This document shows, one piece after another, positions 8,396 to 18,346 of a DNA stretch of 64,000 bases. Positions within the stretch are counted from its first letter, which is position 1. Each line of letters starts with the position of its first letter. The position numbers and the translations under genes are program-made. A model generated the notes under the pieces. The model was not told where the DNA came from and searched no databases. It saw nothing but the letters and a program-made list of their open reading frames with translations. Origin of the DNA: Rhodococcus sp. HNM0563. GTDB lineage: Bacteria; Actinomycetota; Actinomycetes; Mycobacteriales; Mycobacteriaceae. The stretch covers positions 1-64,000 of the forward strand of contig NZ_JAASAF010000011.1 in the NCBI RefSeq assembly GCF_012726195.1. The letters run 5' to 3'.

Positions 8396-10650
8396 CCGAA
8401 CCTCCTGATGTTTTCGGCGTTGTTCAGGTCGAATGGGTGGACGCCGACGGGCACCCCGAAAGTCTGCGCCTCGAGGACCTTTCCGTCACCGAGCCAGATG
8501 GCCACATGCGCGGTGCCGTTGGAATACACCGCATCACCAGGCTGAATGTTCTCCTTGGACACCGCGGTGCCGGTCTCGACCTGCCCCCAGGTGGTGCGAG
8601 GAAGGATCGTCCGCTGTCCGGATGCCTGCGCGACGGCGTACAGCACCAGCCCAGAACAGTCGAAGCCGAGTTCGCCGGCGCCCTGACCGGCAGTGGGGCC
8701 GTCAGCTCCACCGCCACCCCACACGTAGGGCAGACCCTGCTGACGTGACGCGGCTTCGATCATCGCGCGCGCGAAGGGACTGCCGGCGACGGTGATGGCC
8801 GGGCCTCCCCCCGGGACTTCCGGGGACGACCCGATGTTGGCCTCGTACTTCGCCATCCGGGCGCGAATGCCGGGAACGTACGCCTGGGTCTGCCCGAACG
8901 GTGGGATCCCCCCGTACTCGATCACCGCACCCTCACCCGCGTTGTAGCCGGCCAATGCCAGATCGACGATGTCGCCCTTGACCTTTTCGCTGGCCACGTG
9001 AGGTTTGAGCTGGTCGACGATGTAGCACATGTACTTGCCCTGGGCGGCGATCGCGTCGAACGGATTGAACGGGTCCGGCGCGTTCGGGCCCTCGGGCCGT
9101 CCGCTTCTGTCCAGGCCGGAGTCGACGCCCATCGTTGCCCACGTGCCCGGCATGAACTGGGCCATACCTTGGGCGCCACCGGAGTTGACGCCATCGCCCG
9201 CGCTGGTGACCCCTTCCTGCCAGCCGGATTCCTGCTCGAGCTGCGCGGCGATCAGCGGGGGTTTGATCTCCGGACACATCGAGCCTGCGGCGATGACCGC
9301 GGCCCGGTACTTCTCGGGCACCGAGCCATCGGCGAGACCGCCTCCACCGCTGGTCTGTGGCTCGATGCAGTCGGCGGTGGAGGTGGACGTGTCGGCCGCG
9401 AGGATCGCGGGTGGAGAATTCGGGGAGATGCCCGGCGCGGTGCCGTAGCGTGTGTCGCCGTTCGGGGTTCCACCACCGGCGACGCTGACGTGGACGTGAT
9501 CGAAGTGATTTTCGGTGTCCGATCCTCGGTCTTCCATCACAGACCAGGAGCCGTTCTGCCACAGTTGTTGCTGCCAGATCAGGTAGTCGACGTGGAAGGC
9601 GTCGGCGTTCGCCTGGAAGTAGGCGACGATGTCGTCGCCGAGCTTGGTCCCCTCGGGACTCTTGTAGTCCGGGACCATGATGTCGACGGCACGACCGGAC
9701 CCGTGGTCGCCCGGGTCCCCGGGCCGTAGGCCACCGATCGTCGTGACGGCGGGGAACTTCGCCGACGCGGCCCGCATGACGCGCACACCGTCGACCTGCA
9801 TCCCGGACTCGGTGCCCTTCTCGGCCGGCAAGGCGACCATCTCGGCGGCCGGCGCGGTGAGAGCGTCGAAGGGATTGGCGCTGGTCGACGTGCTCGGGTC
9901 GATCGGCGTGTACTCGGGACGCGCAGCTGCCAGCGATGAGGCTGCGGGCAGGTCTTGCGTGAGCCACGGCATCGGATCGACACCGGAGTTGTAGTTGACG
10001 TAGCCGCCAGGATGCAGGGAGAAGTGCAGGTGGGGGCCGGAGCTGTCGCCGTCGTTGCCGACGTTGGCGATGTGCTGTCCACCGCGGACGAGGTCACCGG
10101 CCTTCACCAGCACGCCGTCGCCAAACATGTGCCCGTAGAGCGTGGCGACCCGTTGGCCGTTGAGGTTGTGCTCGACGATGATCGCGTTGCCGTATCCGGA
10201 GACGGGACCGGCGACGGTCACCTCGCCGTCGGCGGCGGCGTAGATCGGTGTGCCGACGGGGGCGGCGAAGTCGCTGCCGTTGTGCATGCCACCGTCACGC
10301 ATCCCCCATCCGGAGGAGATCGTGTAGGTACCCGAGGCCATGGGGATGGCCAGTGATCCGGCACGGACACCGGACAACGATCCACCGGCGGCACCGAACG
10401 CGGACACCCGCCCTCGGTCGACACCGCAGTCAGTCGAGACGACTGTGGTGGTTCCGGTGATCGCCGCGACGAATGCGGTGATCATGTTCCCGACCAACAG
10501 CAACAGGACTGCGAAGAACGCGGCGATCGCACCGAGAATCGACAGGTAGAGCGGCCACCGTTTCTTCTTCGGAGCCTGCCCTCCGGCGGCCTTCTTCGCG
10601 ACCGCATTGGTGGCCGCCTTCGCGGCGACCTTGCCTGCTACAACCCACAT
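8392..10650 (-). CDS. Multi-domain cell-wall hydrolase of the conjugation apparatus
   Basis: After one membrane segment (about residues 32–58) four modules follow. A peptidase M23 domain (about 105–215) has His123/Asp127 (HNGSD) and HLHF at 207–210. A D,D-peptidase-like segment (about 290–390) has GLRPGDPGDHGSGRAVDI and HFDHVHVS. A lytic transglycosylase domain (about 445–600) has its catalytic Glu474 in LEQESGW and also AQFMPGTW and AGYNAGEG. An NlpC/P60 domain (about 625–752) has Cys665 (GFDCSGL) and His715 (TAHVAIW). It should open peptidoglycan on both glycan and peptide bonds so that the transfer channel can pass. Having all four in one chain is unusual; two-domain versions are more common. 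It overlaps the following lipoprotein gene by ATGA. Confidence 0.9.
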   Translation of the reverse strand: MWVVAGKVAAKAATNAVAKKAAGGQAPKKKRWPLYLSILGAIAAFFAVLLLLVGNMITAFVAAITGTTTVVSTDCGVDRGRVSAFGAAGGSLSGVRAGSLAIPMASGTYTISSGWGMRDGGMHNGSDFAAPVGTPIYAAADGEVTVAGPVSGYGNAIIVEHNLNGQRVATLYGHMFGDGVLVKAGDLVRGGQHIANVGNDGDSSGPHLHFSLHPGGYVNYNSGVDPMPWLTQDLPAASSLAAARPEYTPIDPSTSTSANPFDALTAPAAEMVALPAEKGTESGMQVDGVRVMRAASAKFPAVTTIGGLRPGDPGDHGSGRAVDIMVPDYKSPEGTKLGDDIVAYFQANADAFHVDYLIWQQQLWQNGSWSVMEDRGSDTENHFDHVHVSVAGGGTPNGDTRYGTAPGISPNSPPAILAADTSTSTADCIEPQTSGGGGLADGSVPEKYRAAVIAAGSMCPEIKPPLIAAQLEQESGWQEGVTSAGDGVNSGGAQGMAQFMPGTWATMGVDSGLDRSGRPEGPNAPDPFNPFDAIAAQGKYMCYIVDQLKPHVASEKVKGDIVDLALAGYNAGEGAVIEYGGIPPFGQTQAYVPGIRARMAKYEANIGSSPEVPGGGPAITVAGSPFARAMIEAASRQQGLPYVWGGGGADGPTAGQGAGELGFDCSGLVLYAVAQASGQRTILPRTTWGQVETGTAVSKENIQPGDAVYSNGTAHVAIWLGDGKVLEAQTFGVPVGVHPFDLNNAENIRRFG

Positions 10651-10653
10651 CTG

Positions 10654-11232
10654 TCAGGCACCACGCATCTCGACGCGGTACACCGCCAGACCGGAGTCGG
10701 CCTCCCCGACAGTCCTCGGCCCGACGACGACCTCGAAATGCAGGTTCTCCCAATGCCCGTCCTCCACGTGCTGCGCGAGGAGCCCGAGCACGTAGCGGCG
10801 GGCCGGGATGCGGACGGTCACCGTCCCAAAGTCTGCGTCGAGTTGAACGGGCCCGGCCGGCAACACGTCCTGCGCCTGAACCTGCTGGTCCCAGGTCCAC
10901 CCCCAGATACTGTCGAATTCCGCCTCGGCCCGACTGGATACTTCCGGCATGGCAAGCGACCGCCACGACGACATCCACGTCCGCCCTGGCGCCGGGTTGG
11001 CGGGGCTGAACGTGCCGTACAGTTTGATGAAGTCGATAGCGAATGCCTCAGCGTCGGCTGCCGGCACTTCTGCGTAGGTGTGCTTCGGGGTGACCTCGAT
11101 GTTTCCCGGGTCGTCGGGGAGCACAGTCGGCGTTGCCGGGGCAGATGGGCTGTCACCGCCGCATCCCGCGAGGGCGACCGCTGCTGCGAGCAGTATCGCG
11201 GCCAGCGCGGTCCGCGTGCTGGCCGTACTCAT
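10654..11232 (-). CDS. Conjugation-operon lipoprotein
   Basis: From ATG 11232 the protein begins MSTASTRTALAAILLAAAVALAGC, a lipoprotein signal with lipobox ALAGC. The mature part of about 165 residues has an alpha/beta composition ending in a strand-rich section (VQLDADFGTVTVRIPARRYV). The start overlaps the stop of the preceding small membrane gene by 4 bp (ATGA), which fixes the start in preference to longer in-frame extensions. Role unknown; with the lipoprotein at 7838 it is probably an outer component of the transfer machine. Confidence 0.7.
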   Translation of the reverse strand: MSTASTRTALAAILLAAAVALAGCGGDSPSAPATPTVLPDDPGNIEVTPKHTYAEVPAADAEAFAIDFIKLYGTFSPANPAPGRTWMSSWRSLAMPEVSSRAEAEFDSIWGWTWDQQVQAQDVLPAGPVQLDADFGTVTVRIPARRYVLGLLAQHVEDGHWENLHFEVVVGPRTVGEADSGLAVYRVEMRGA

Positions 11233-11513
11233 CGGCCGCTCCGGACAGCGTGACGCGCACGCCGCTGCTTGAACCGGCGCCACAGCCAGCGGACCGCCGC
11301 AACCGTGAGCTCGAGGGCGATCACCGTGAGCATCAGGGCGGCCATGCGCACGCCACCGTCGCCGAGTCGCTGTGATCCGGTCTCGGACAACGACGCCGAG
11401 AGAACGAGAACGACTCCCCAGAGGACCAGGCGACCGCGGGTGGTGGTGAGCCTGGCCCCGACCTCGTTGATGGCCTGTCCAGCCCACCGCCGTGTGCGGT
11501 CAGCAAGATCCAT
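11229..11513 (-). CDS. Small conjugation-operon membrane protein
   Basis: Starts MDLADRTRRWAGQAINEVG at ATG 11513, preceded by GGAAGGA. The 94-residue protein has two hydrophobic stretches (GRLVLWGVVLVLSASLS and RMAALMLTVIALELTVAAV) and a basic C-terminus (RRFKQRRARHAVRSGR). No family recognised. Position inside the type IV secretion operon and the ATGA overlap with the next gene suggest a small channel or assembly component. Confidence 0.65.
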   Translation of the reverse strand: MDLADRTRRWAGQAINEVGARLTTTRGRLVLWGVVLVLSASLSETGSQRLGDGGVRMAALMLTVIALELTVAAVRWLWRRFKQRRARHAVRSGR

Positions 11514-11601
11514 GACGGGTCCTTCCTGCGTCGACGTCGATCGGTCGGACAGACGATTGCGTACGGGTTCTCCACCAGCTGCTGACCAGCGGAAACGCGA
11601 A

Positions 11602-11631
11602 ACGGCCCCCACCGGGTCTGGTGGAGGCCGT
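11602..11631 (-). terminator. Intra-operon hairpin
   Basis: The arms ACGGCCCCCACC (11602–11613) and GGTGGAGGCCGT (11620–11631) pair with one mismatch around a 6-base loop. It lies between the genes at 11653 and 11513 and lacks a good U-tract, so it may attenuate or stabilise the message rather than stop it. Confidence 0.45.
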
Positions 11632-11652
11632 CTGAGGGAGGAGCCAGGAGGG

Positions 11653-12213
11653 TTAGAGCAGGATCATCAGCAGGAACGAGATGACGAGCACTCCGATGAG
11701 GATGTAGGCGATCATCTTGTTCGACTGCACCCCAAAGATCGTCGGCGGAAGATCGTCCGGTGTCAGCCTGCTGATACCAGCCGGGTCCACCATTCGGCGG
11801 ATCGCTGACCGTTTGGGCGTGTTGGTGGGAGCGTCGTAATCCTCGGTCACCGGGCCGCGTGCTGGAATGGACGTGCGCGGCTGCACGCCACGCGCTTCCG
11901 CGAGTCCGTTGACGACCGCGACCATTCCCTCGTCGTCGAGTGGAATGTGGATCGGCTGCTCGCCACCGCCCTCGACTGGAACGACGACGAGGATCCGAAC
12001 CTCGCCGGTCTCGTTGTCGTACAGCACCTGAGGGTCGTAGCCGTACACCACGTCTTCCTCGTATCCGGCGGCGTCGAACGCCTCGAACGCGTCTGAAAGT
12101 TCGGCGGTGTGGTGGGAGTTGCCGTTGGCCGTGGTATCCATGGGCTGTCCTTGCGTCGTGCTGTGATCGGTCGAAGTCGGGCTGGACACTGTCACTTCGC
12201 TTCTCCGGGTCAT
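11653..12213 (-). CDS. Tail-anchored acidic conjugation protein
   Basis: ATG 12213 overlaps the upstream stop as ATGA, giving a 186-residue protein (MTRRSEVTVSSPTSTDHSTT). The soluble part is acidic, with ELSDAFEAFDAAGYEEDVVY and a strand-rich stretch EVRILVVVPVEGGGEQPIHI. The C-terminus is a single hydrophobic segment (KMIAYILIGVLVISFLLMILL), so the bulk should face the cytoplasm. No known family; its place directly after the VirB6/TrbL-like gene suggests a partner of that channel. Confidence 0.65.
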   Translation of the reverse strand: MTRRSEVTVSSPTSTDHSTTQGQPMDTTANGNSHHTAELSDAFEAFDAAGYEEDVVYGYDPQVLYDNETGEVRILVVVPVEGGGEQPIHIPLDDEGMVAVVNGLAEARGVQPRTSIPARGPVTEDYDAPTNTPKRSAIRRMVDPAGISRLTPDDLPPTIFGVQSNKMIAYILIGVLVISFLLMILL

Positions 12214-15200
12214 CGATCGCCGTACCAATCGCCGTCCCAGCTGTCCCCGATGGGATCGCCGCGCCACTGGTCGGCACCGGAATTCCGGTCGGATTCAAAC
12301 TGTGCGCGGGCCTTCTCACGCCGCTGCTGCCGCTCGAACTCGGGGAGCTGTCGCGACGGGTTGATCTTTCGACCAGCAGCGTTCTGGGCACGGGTTGCCT
12401 GGTACGCGACCTGGAACTTAACTTCTTTCGCTGCCCGAGCGGTTGCCTGTACACCACGATTCGCGGTATCAACGCCGCGGTTGGTCCCGTCACCGTCGTA
12501 GACGGGAGTGCGACCGCGTACACCCTGGTACGCGCCACGGACTGCACCAGCGGTGCCGGTGACCGGCGCGGTCACCAGGCGTCGCGCCATGACACGGGTG
12601 CCGCTGCGGCCCATTGCCCTCGATGCCTCCAGGTTGGCCTTGTGTTCGCCACCGAGCGTGTTGACCGCGCCCACCGCGGCGCCTCGGATCGCTCGACCGC
12701 TGGCGAGGACCGTGGACTTCGCTGCACGACCGCTGGACTGTACGACGGAGCCGGTTCCCCGACCGACCGCACCCGGCACGCGCGAAAGCCGCTGTGCACC
12801 CTTGTATCCGGCATATGCGGTCATGGCCTTCGTCGTGGTCATCCCGCGGCGTGCCTGGTCGGCCATGTTCACGTTCAGTGAACCCTGCTTCGGTCGGATC
12901 TTCTCGTCGACCTTGCGGATCAGCTTGAAGAACCCGAACAGCACCATGCCGACGATGATGATCTTCATGCCGGTGTAGATGCTGTCGGAGCGGAACACCA
13001 GGCAGATCAGCCAGATGATCAGGGTCATGATCAGGCCGTAGGCGAACCGGGCGCTGAACGTGTGCAGGACGTTGAACACCCATTCCTTGGCCATCTGCGT
13101 CTTGCCCGAGAACGTTGACGCGGAGAGGACCAGGACACCGATCATGAAGAGCGCGAACAGCATCACGTGCCAGAGCATCGTGATGATCGACAGTGACGTG
13201 AGGGCGATCGCGATGACCAGCGTCGCGACGAGAGAGGACGCGGCCTGAGTCAGCCGCTGTAGTCCATTGGTGCCGGTGAACGCCGAGTACATCGTGCTCG
13301 CATCTACTCCGGCCAGTGCGGTAGAACTGCCACTCTGTCCCGTGTCACCGCTCGAAGTGTCCGTCACGGCGGTGACCCGATCAGCCAAGACCTTCGCTGC
13401 TGCGAAATAGGGAACGCACTGCTGCGCATCAGCGAGGTTCTTCGGACTGTTGTCATTCAGGCATGTGGTGACGAGATCGCCGATGGCCGGGCCGCCCTGT
13501 TGCACGATCAAGTAGGTTCGCAGATCGCGGCACATGTCGAGGTTGATGTAGCACGGCAGGCCGTCGCCCTTGGTCGCTGCGTCCTGCCCGTATCGGACAC
13601 CTTCCACCGCCTGCCCGGATCCGGCGTTGGGCTTGCCTTCGTCAACGTTGATCGCACGTCCACCCGAAGGACCGAACTGTCCCAGCGCCCACGGCCGGTA
13701 CGCCAACGTTTCCGCGAGTACACAGGAAGATACTCGCTGCCCGAGAGCCTCGGCGTTCCCCGGCGGGACGTGGCAAAACTCTTCACCGCTGTCATCGCTG
13801 AGATCAGACAATATCGCTGTCGTCAGCGCTGAATTCAACTGCCCGATCATCGAATCGAGAGTGCTAGCCACGACGTAGAACCCCGCCCCCTGCGGTTCAC
13901 CCAGGGACTGGTCGCTGTTCTTGTCAGCAATGATGCCGCCGAACATTGCTCCCGCCAGGATCATGACGCCGACGGATGCGACAGCCTTCCCGATCGCGTC
14001 GCGGCCACCGCCCCGCACCGCGGCCATTCCGATCGAGATCGCAGCCAAGGTCATCGCAATACCCATCAGCGGCAGCGCAACATTGGTGAACACGTTCGCC
14101 ACTACTGAATTCGACTTGTCGTACAGCCATGCGACCGGGTTCTTCGCTTGCGCGAGTTCCTTGAGCGCGATGGTCGCCTGCAGAACGTAGAGGTTGACGG
14201 TGAAGATGGCGTTACCCGACATCGTCCACATCCACGCTGGAATCGAGCACTGGTCGGGCTTCGCCTGCCCGTCGGCGTCCGGCGAGTACTGCCAGTTCAC
14301 CCAGTCCAAGCCTCGCAGGCCGGAGATCTCGTAAAGGGTGTACTGCGTCATGTCGCCGCCGGCCGCGAGACGAATGTCCTTCGCATTGTCCGAGCGCTGA
14401 CCTGTTTCCGCATCGACCGCACCAGCCAGGTTCAGGTTCGAGAACCATGCCTCCGGACCGGAACCCACCGGCTGCTGCTCGAGGTTGGGTGCGGTCATAC
14501 CGCACATCGCTTCCTTGACAGGCTCTGTGATCGCGTCCGTGATCGACGAGAAACCCCAAGCTCCAGCCGGTGCTGCCGAGCCGAGCATCACTGTGGCCGC
14601 GACCAGCAACGTCGCCACCACCGAGGTCACCACCTGCCACACCCGACCTGCGAGGCGGTGGGTCCGCGGGTTCGACTGCTCTCGTCGCGGTGCGAGGCGC
14701 TGGCGCCACCACACAACCGCGACTCCGAGGATCAGCCCGCCGATCGCAGCGGAGGCCGACGAGAGCCACAGCTGGAGGGGAAGGGTGGCCATCAATGCAG
14801 TCTGGGCCAGGAAGGTGGTGAGTGCCGGCGAGAGGCCGACTCGTCGCGAGCGCAGCACCAGCACTGCGAGCGCCAGCAGCCCGGTCAGGTAGGCGGTGAA
14901 GTACGCATACCCGCCCTCGACCATCGTCAGCCACGACGATGCCGCACCGAGCGTGACCACCACGCCTACGTACACCACCGTCGAGGCCGCCGCCAGGACG
15001 TGTGCCGGGCTGCGCCGCCATGCGACGACCAGACCGGCGACCCCGGCCAGCATCGAGGCAACCACGAGGGTCGACACGCCGCCAATCTCCTGCAGGATGC
15101 CAGCAGCTAGGAACAGCGCAGACACCACGGCAACGCCACGGAACATCAGACGCGGCTCCGTAAGCACGTCCATGAACTTGCGGCCCCACCTCGAGCCGCG

Positions 15201-15239
15201 CCCGGTCCAGAACTGCTGAGGGGCAAGGGTAGCCATCAC
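12210..15239 (-). CDS. VirB6/TrbL-like conjugative channel protein
   Basis: A 1009-residue polytopic protein. About eight hydrophobic segments lie in the first 240 residues and in 390–440; a long extracytoplasmic loop (about 460–630, with paired Cys such as EEFCHVPPG and LPCYINLDMCRDLRTY) follows. More membrane segments lie at about 660–780 (TLVIAIALTSLSIITMLWHV), and a basic, Gly/Arg-rich cytoplasmic tail contains repeated GRTP/GRAAK motifs. This resembles the large TrbL/VirB6-type proteins of actinobacterial conjugative elements. The start is GTG 15239 (GTGA overlap with the VirB4-like gene) or ATG 15236. Confidence 0.75.
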   Translation of the reverse strand: MMATLAPQQFWTGRGSRWGRKFMDVLTEPRLMFRGVAVVSALFLAAGILQEIGGVSTLVVASMLAGVAGLVVAWRRSPAHVLAAASTVVYVGVVVTLGAASSWLTMVEGGYAYFTAYLTGLLALAVLVLRSRRVGLSPALTTFLAQTALMATLPLQLWLSSASAAIGGLILGVAVVWWRQRLAPRREQSNPRTHRLAGRVWQVVTSVVATLLVAATVMLGSAAPAGAWGFSSITDAITEPVKEAMCGMTAPNLEQQPVGSGPEAWFSNLNLAGAVDAETGQRSDNAKDIRLAAGGDMTQYTLYEISGLRGLDWVNWQYSPDADGQAKPDQCSIPAWMWTMSGNAIFTVNLYVLQATIALKELAQAKNPVAWLYDKSNSVVANVFTNVALPLMGIAMTLAAISIGMAAVRGGGRDAIGKAVASVGVMILAGAMFGGIIADKNSDQSLGEPQGAGFYVVASTLDSMIGQLNSALTTAILSDLSDDSGEEFCHVPPGNAEALGQRVSSCVLAETLAYRPWALGQFGPSGGRAINVDEGKPNAGSGQAVEGVRYGQDAATKGDGLPCYINLDMCRDLRTYLIVQQGGPAIGDLVTTCLNDNSPKNLADAQQCVPYFAAAKVLADRVTAVTDTSSGDTGQSGSSTALAGVDASTMYSAFTGTNGLQRLTQAASSLVATLVIAIALTSLSIITMLWHVMLFALFMIGVLVLSASTFSGKTQMAKEWVFNVLHTFSARFAYGLIMTLIIWLICLVFRSDSIYTGMKIIIVGMVLFGFFKLIRKVDEKIRPKQGSLNVNMADQARRGMTTTKAMTAYAGYKGAQRLSRVPGAVGRGTGSVVQSSGRAAKSTVLASGRAIRGAAVGAVNTLGGEHKANLEASRAMGRSGTRVMARRLVTAPVTGTAGAVRGAYQGVRGRTPVYDGDGTNRGVDTANRGVQATARAAKEVKFQVAYQATRAQNAAGRKINPSRQLPEFERQQRREKARAQFESDRNSGADQWRGDPIGDSWDGDWYGDR

Positions 15240-18200
15240 CGCGCATCCTCCAGTCCGGAATCGGTGTACAGGCCCTCCGCCGCCACCGCGGCCGCGGCAT
15301 TGGCCGCTTCGAGCTCGTCGATGTTGCGAGCGATGAAGTCGTGCCAGTCCTCGTCGAGTTCGAGGTCATCGGTGTAGTCGCCGCGCATGTTGGCTTCGCT
15401 AATACCCGTGCGGACCTCGAGCATCGTGGTCGGGTCGATGTCCCAGTCCCGTCCACTGCCACTGATCGGGATGCTCTGCGCTCGAGGACGATCATTCGGG
15501 TTCGTCTCGGTCGCCCGGGCGAGCTCGGCGAACATCTGGTCCACCGACACCGTGGCGACGCGGTTGTCGACATCGCGCATCACACACCGACCACCACGAA
15601 GCTGACCGCCAGCGCTCTTGCCTTCCTCCAGGAGCTTGCGTGCCAGCGCGACCGTTTCGGTCGTGGTCCCGCCGCTGGTGTCCCGCAGCAGCTCCAGCGC
15701 ACGTGCAGCCTCGACCGGGGACTTCTGCCGGAACATGAAGATGGTGCCGAACTGGTTCGAATCTGCCTCACCGGCGTCCTTCGCCTGCTGTTCGATCTCC
15801 TGCACGTCGCGGGGCTGCTGGGAGATGAACACGATCACCAGGTTGAGCGAGCGCCCCTGACGCAGGCCGCGGGAGAGAATGCCCTGCCCGGTTGGCTGCC
15901 GGGCGATCATGTACCCCTCGTCGACGAACAGCGCACGCGGCGGCGTCTTCATCTCTCCCGTCACCGGATTTGGCTTCGGCCGGTCGTCGAACAGCTTCTG
16001 CACCAGATCGAGCACAGTGAACATCGCGGCCGCTGCGTTGCGCTCGGACTCCGACCACGTCTCGGGCTGGTCCGGCTTCTTCGGCGGCGCAAACCCGTGG
16101 AGGGTGAAGATGACCCGTCGACGAGTCATGTCACCGAGGTCGACTCGCTGGCCGTTGCCGACGAGCAGCTTGGCGTATCGAGTGTCACGGGCACGCTTGA
16201 ACCGGTTGATCACTCGATCGAGCTGTTCGAGCTTCTCGGTCGCGTTGAAGGCGTTCGCGTTGTCCGCGTCCTCTGCCATCGGCCGGTACTTCTCCCGGCT
16301 CTGCTCGAGGAACCGAACCACGGTCCCCATCGACGGCATAATCGGGTCGCCGTGGATGGGCTCACCGGCCTGTTCGGCGTCGTAGGCTTCCTTCATCGCG
16401 GCCAACGCCTGCTCGACGATCGTGCGGTCGTCCTTGTCGGTGAACAGCACCTCCACCTGGCCGCGCGCGAGCTCGTCGGCCTCGGCGTACGAGTCGGTCA
16501 GCGACCACGCATCCAATTGGCCAGCGGCGCCCCGGGCGAGGCTGACGATCGTGGTCTCGGCCCAGAACTCGGGGTTGACCGGCTGGAACTGGGACTCCTC
16601 GGTGCCGAGAATGCCGGCTTCGGCGTCGGCGGAGAACCCCGGCTGCATCACCTGATCGCCGAACGCGATGTAGTACGTGAATTTCTCGAAGTCGTTCTTC
16701 GGGTCGAGCACCATGCACTGGGTGCCGGACTCGGATTCCCAGAAGTACAGCAGCAGGGCGAGAGTCGACTTGCCGCCGCCCGATGCGCCGATGATCGCGA
16801 TACCTGCGCCGCGGTCCCGTGCAACCTGCACGTGCAACCCGAAGTGGACTGGTGCGCCGTTGGTGTAGGTGTAGCCGACCGGGAACCCTCGCCAGCCTCG
16901 GGTCCTCCCCCGGTTGGCCTCAACCGCGTCACCGACCTGGTCGTCCGAGTCGAGGCGGGCCACCGCCGGCGCCCACACATCGGTGGTGCGCTCGCCGATC
17001 TTCACCCCACCGCCCTGCGCGGCGACGAGGCCGCCGAAGATCTTGCCCGTGTAGTCTCCGGGCAGCTGCTCTTTGAGCAGGTGGGACTGGGCGCGGGGAA
17101 CGCGCACCATTTCCAGGTCGCCCATCATCGCGCGGACATCTTCTTCTGCGGCGACGAGTTCCTTGGGTGTCGGGGCGGAGAGCACCAGCCGCAGCCGGCC
17201 GATCATCGCGGGCTGCGGAGCGGTACTTGCCTCCTCGAATAGGGCCTGCGCCCGGTCGTACTTGTTCTCGAATCGCGGATCCTCCGAGGCCTGCGCCTTG
17301 TCTCGGTCGTCGGCCTCATCCTTGATGTTCTTGGCGACCTTGAGGGCTCGGTCCTTGAACTCCGCTGCCGAGATCAGCTCGTAGCGCCACGACAGCTCGA
17401 CCGGCCGCGGAAGCTGCGCGAGGGCTGGACCCCAGGCCATGACCGGGTTGAACTCGAGGATCGGTGCGGACGAGGCGACGACGAGGGTTGCGGTGTAGGT
17501 CGATCGTTCTTCGCCGGTATCCGGGTCGGTGTCGATGATCTCGACGTAGTCCTGTCCATTGCGGCCGCGGAAGTTCACGGCCATGTCGAAGAAACTCGTC
17601 CGCAGTGGCTTTGATGTCAGGATCGGCTGTTCGGACGGGAAGCGGTGCCCGGACAGTGTTTTTCGGACCAGCCAGATTAGGTCGCCGCGGGTGCACGGTG
17701 TTGCGCGGAAGGTGGCGAGCTGCAGGTGCACCCGGATCGCGAGATCGCGGAAAGGCTCGAGGTCCGCTGCTCGGAACTGTTCGTCAGCGACGGCGGTGAC
17801 CCGATTCGCGATGGCGCTGAGCGGATCGGGAACGGTATCGCCGGTGAACTCGCCGAGCCGCACCATCAGGTAGCGCTGGCGCTCCGGTGTGGATTCGGAC
17901 AGCAACGCCGACACGTGGCGCAGAAGCTGGCGCATCAATCGCGACGGGTTCCAGGATGTCTTGAGGTAGTCCCGGGCCCACTCTTCGGCCGATGTCGGCC
18001 GGTACCGGATGATCTCGTGGCACTGCACTGACTTGCCGTTGAATACGGCCAGCAGCGTGTTGTATGTCTGCGCCACCAGTTCGGCAGCGGCCTGCTTTTC
18101 CTCGGCTGTGAGGAACTCGTCGGTCGTGCCTGCGAGGCGCAGCGCGGTCCACACCGAGTCCTCGGAGATGAAGATCAGATCGTCCGCGTATCGGTATGGC

Positions 18201-18340
18201 AGTCGTTCCCGGTCCGCCACGGTTGTCAGCTTCTTCTGTCGAGCGCGGCCTGTTGGTGCGGAGGTCTTGCGCGCTTGGGCCTTCCGAGCGCCGAAGTAGA
18301 CGCCGCAAATGACGAGGACGCCAATGAAGATGTATGTCAC
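15236..18340 (-). CDS. VirB4-like conjugation ATPase
   Basis: An N-terminal membrane segment (MTYIFIGVLVICGVYFGARK) precedes a long soluble protein of 1034 residues. The Walker A motif is GASGGGKST (about 518–526), Walker B is RALFVDEGYM (about 803–811), and a Q-rich motif follows (VIVFISQQPRDV). These mark the VirB4/TraC class of hexameric ATPases that energise pilus and channel assembly. GTG 18340 follows the previous stop by 6 bp. Together with the VirB3/TcpE-like gene upstream it forms the core of the machine. Confidence 0.9.
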   Translation of the reverse strand: MTYIFIGVLVICGVYFGARKAQARKTSAPTGRARQKKLTTVADRERLPYRYADDLIFISEDSVWTALRLAGTTDEFLTAEEKQAAAELVAQTYNTLLAVFNGKSVQCHEIIRYRPTSAEEWARDYLKTSWNPSRLMRQLLRHVSALLSESTPERQRYLMVRLGEFTGDTVPDPLSAIANRVTAVADEQFRAADLEPFRDLAIRVHLQLATFRATPCTRGDLIWLVRKTLSGHRFPSEQPILTSKPLRTSFFDMAVNFRGRNGQDYVEIIDTDPDTGEERSTYTATLVVASSAPILEFNPVMAWGPALAQLPRPVELSWRYELISAAEFKDRALKVAKNIKDEADDRDKAQASEDPRFENKYDRAQALFEEASTAPQPAMIGRLRLVLSAPTPKELVAAEEDVRAMMGDLEMVRVPRAQSHLLKEQLPGDYTGKIFGGLVAAQGGGVKIGERTTDVWAPAVARLDSDDQVGDAVEANRGRTRGWRGFPVGYTYTNGAPVHFGLHVQVARDRGAGIAIIGASGGGKSTLALLLYFWESESGTQCMVLDPKNDFEKFTYYIAFGDQVMQPGFSADAEAGILGTEESQFQPVNPEFWAETTIVSLARGAAGQLDAWSLTDSYAEADELARGQVEVLFTDKDDRTIVEQALAAMKEAYDAEQAGEPIHGDPIMPSMGTVVRFLEQSREKYRPMAEDADNANAFNATEKLEQLDRVINRFKRARDTRYAKLLVGNGQRVDLGDMTRRRVIFTLHGFAPPKKPDQPETWSESERNAAAAMFTVLDLVQKLFDDRPKPNPVTGEMKTPPRALFVDEGYMIARQPTGQGILSRGLRQGRSLNLVIVFISQQPRDVQEIEQQAKDAGEADSNQFGTIFMFRQKSPVEAARALELLRDTSGGTTTETVALARKLLEEGKSAGGQLRGGRCVMRDVDNRVATVSVDQMFAELARATETNPNDRPRAQSIPISGSGRDWDIDPTTMLEVRTGISEANMRGDYTDDLELDEDWHDFIARNIDELEAANAAAAVAAEGLYTDSGLEDAR

Positions 18341-18346
18341 GGGAGG

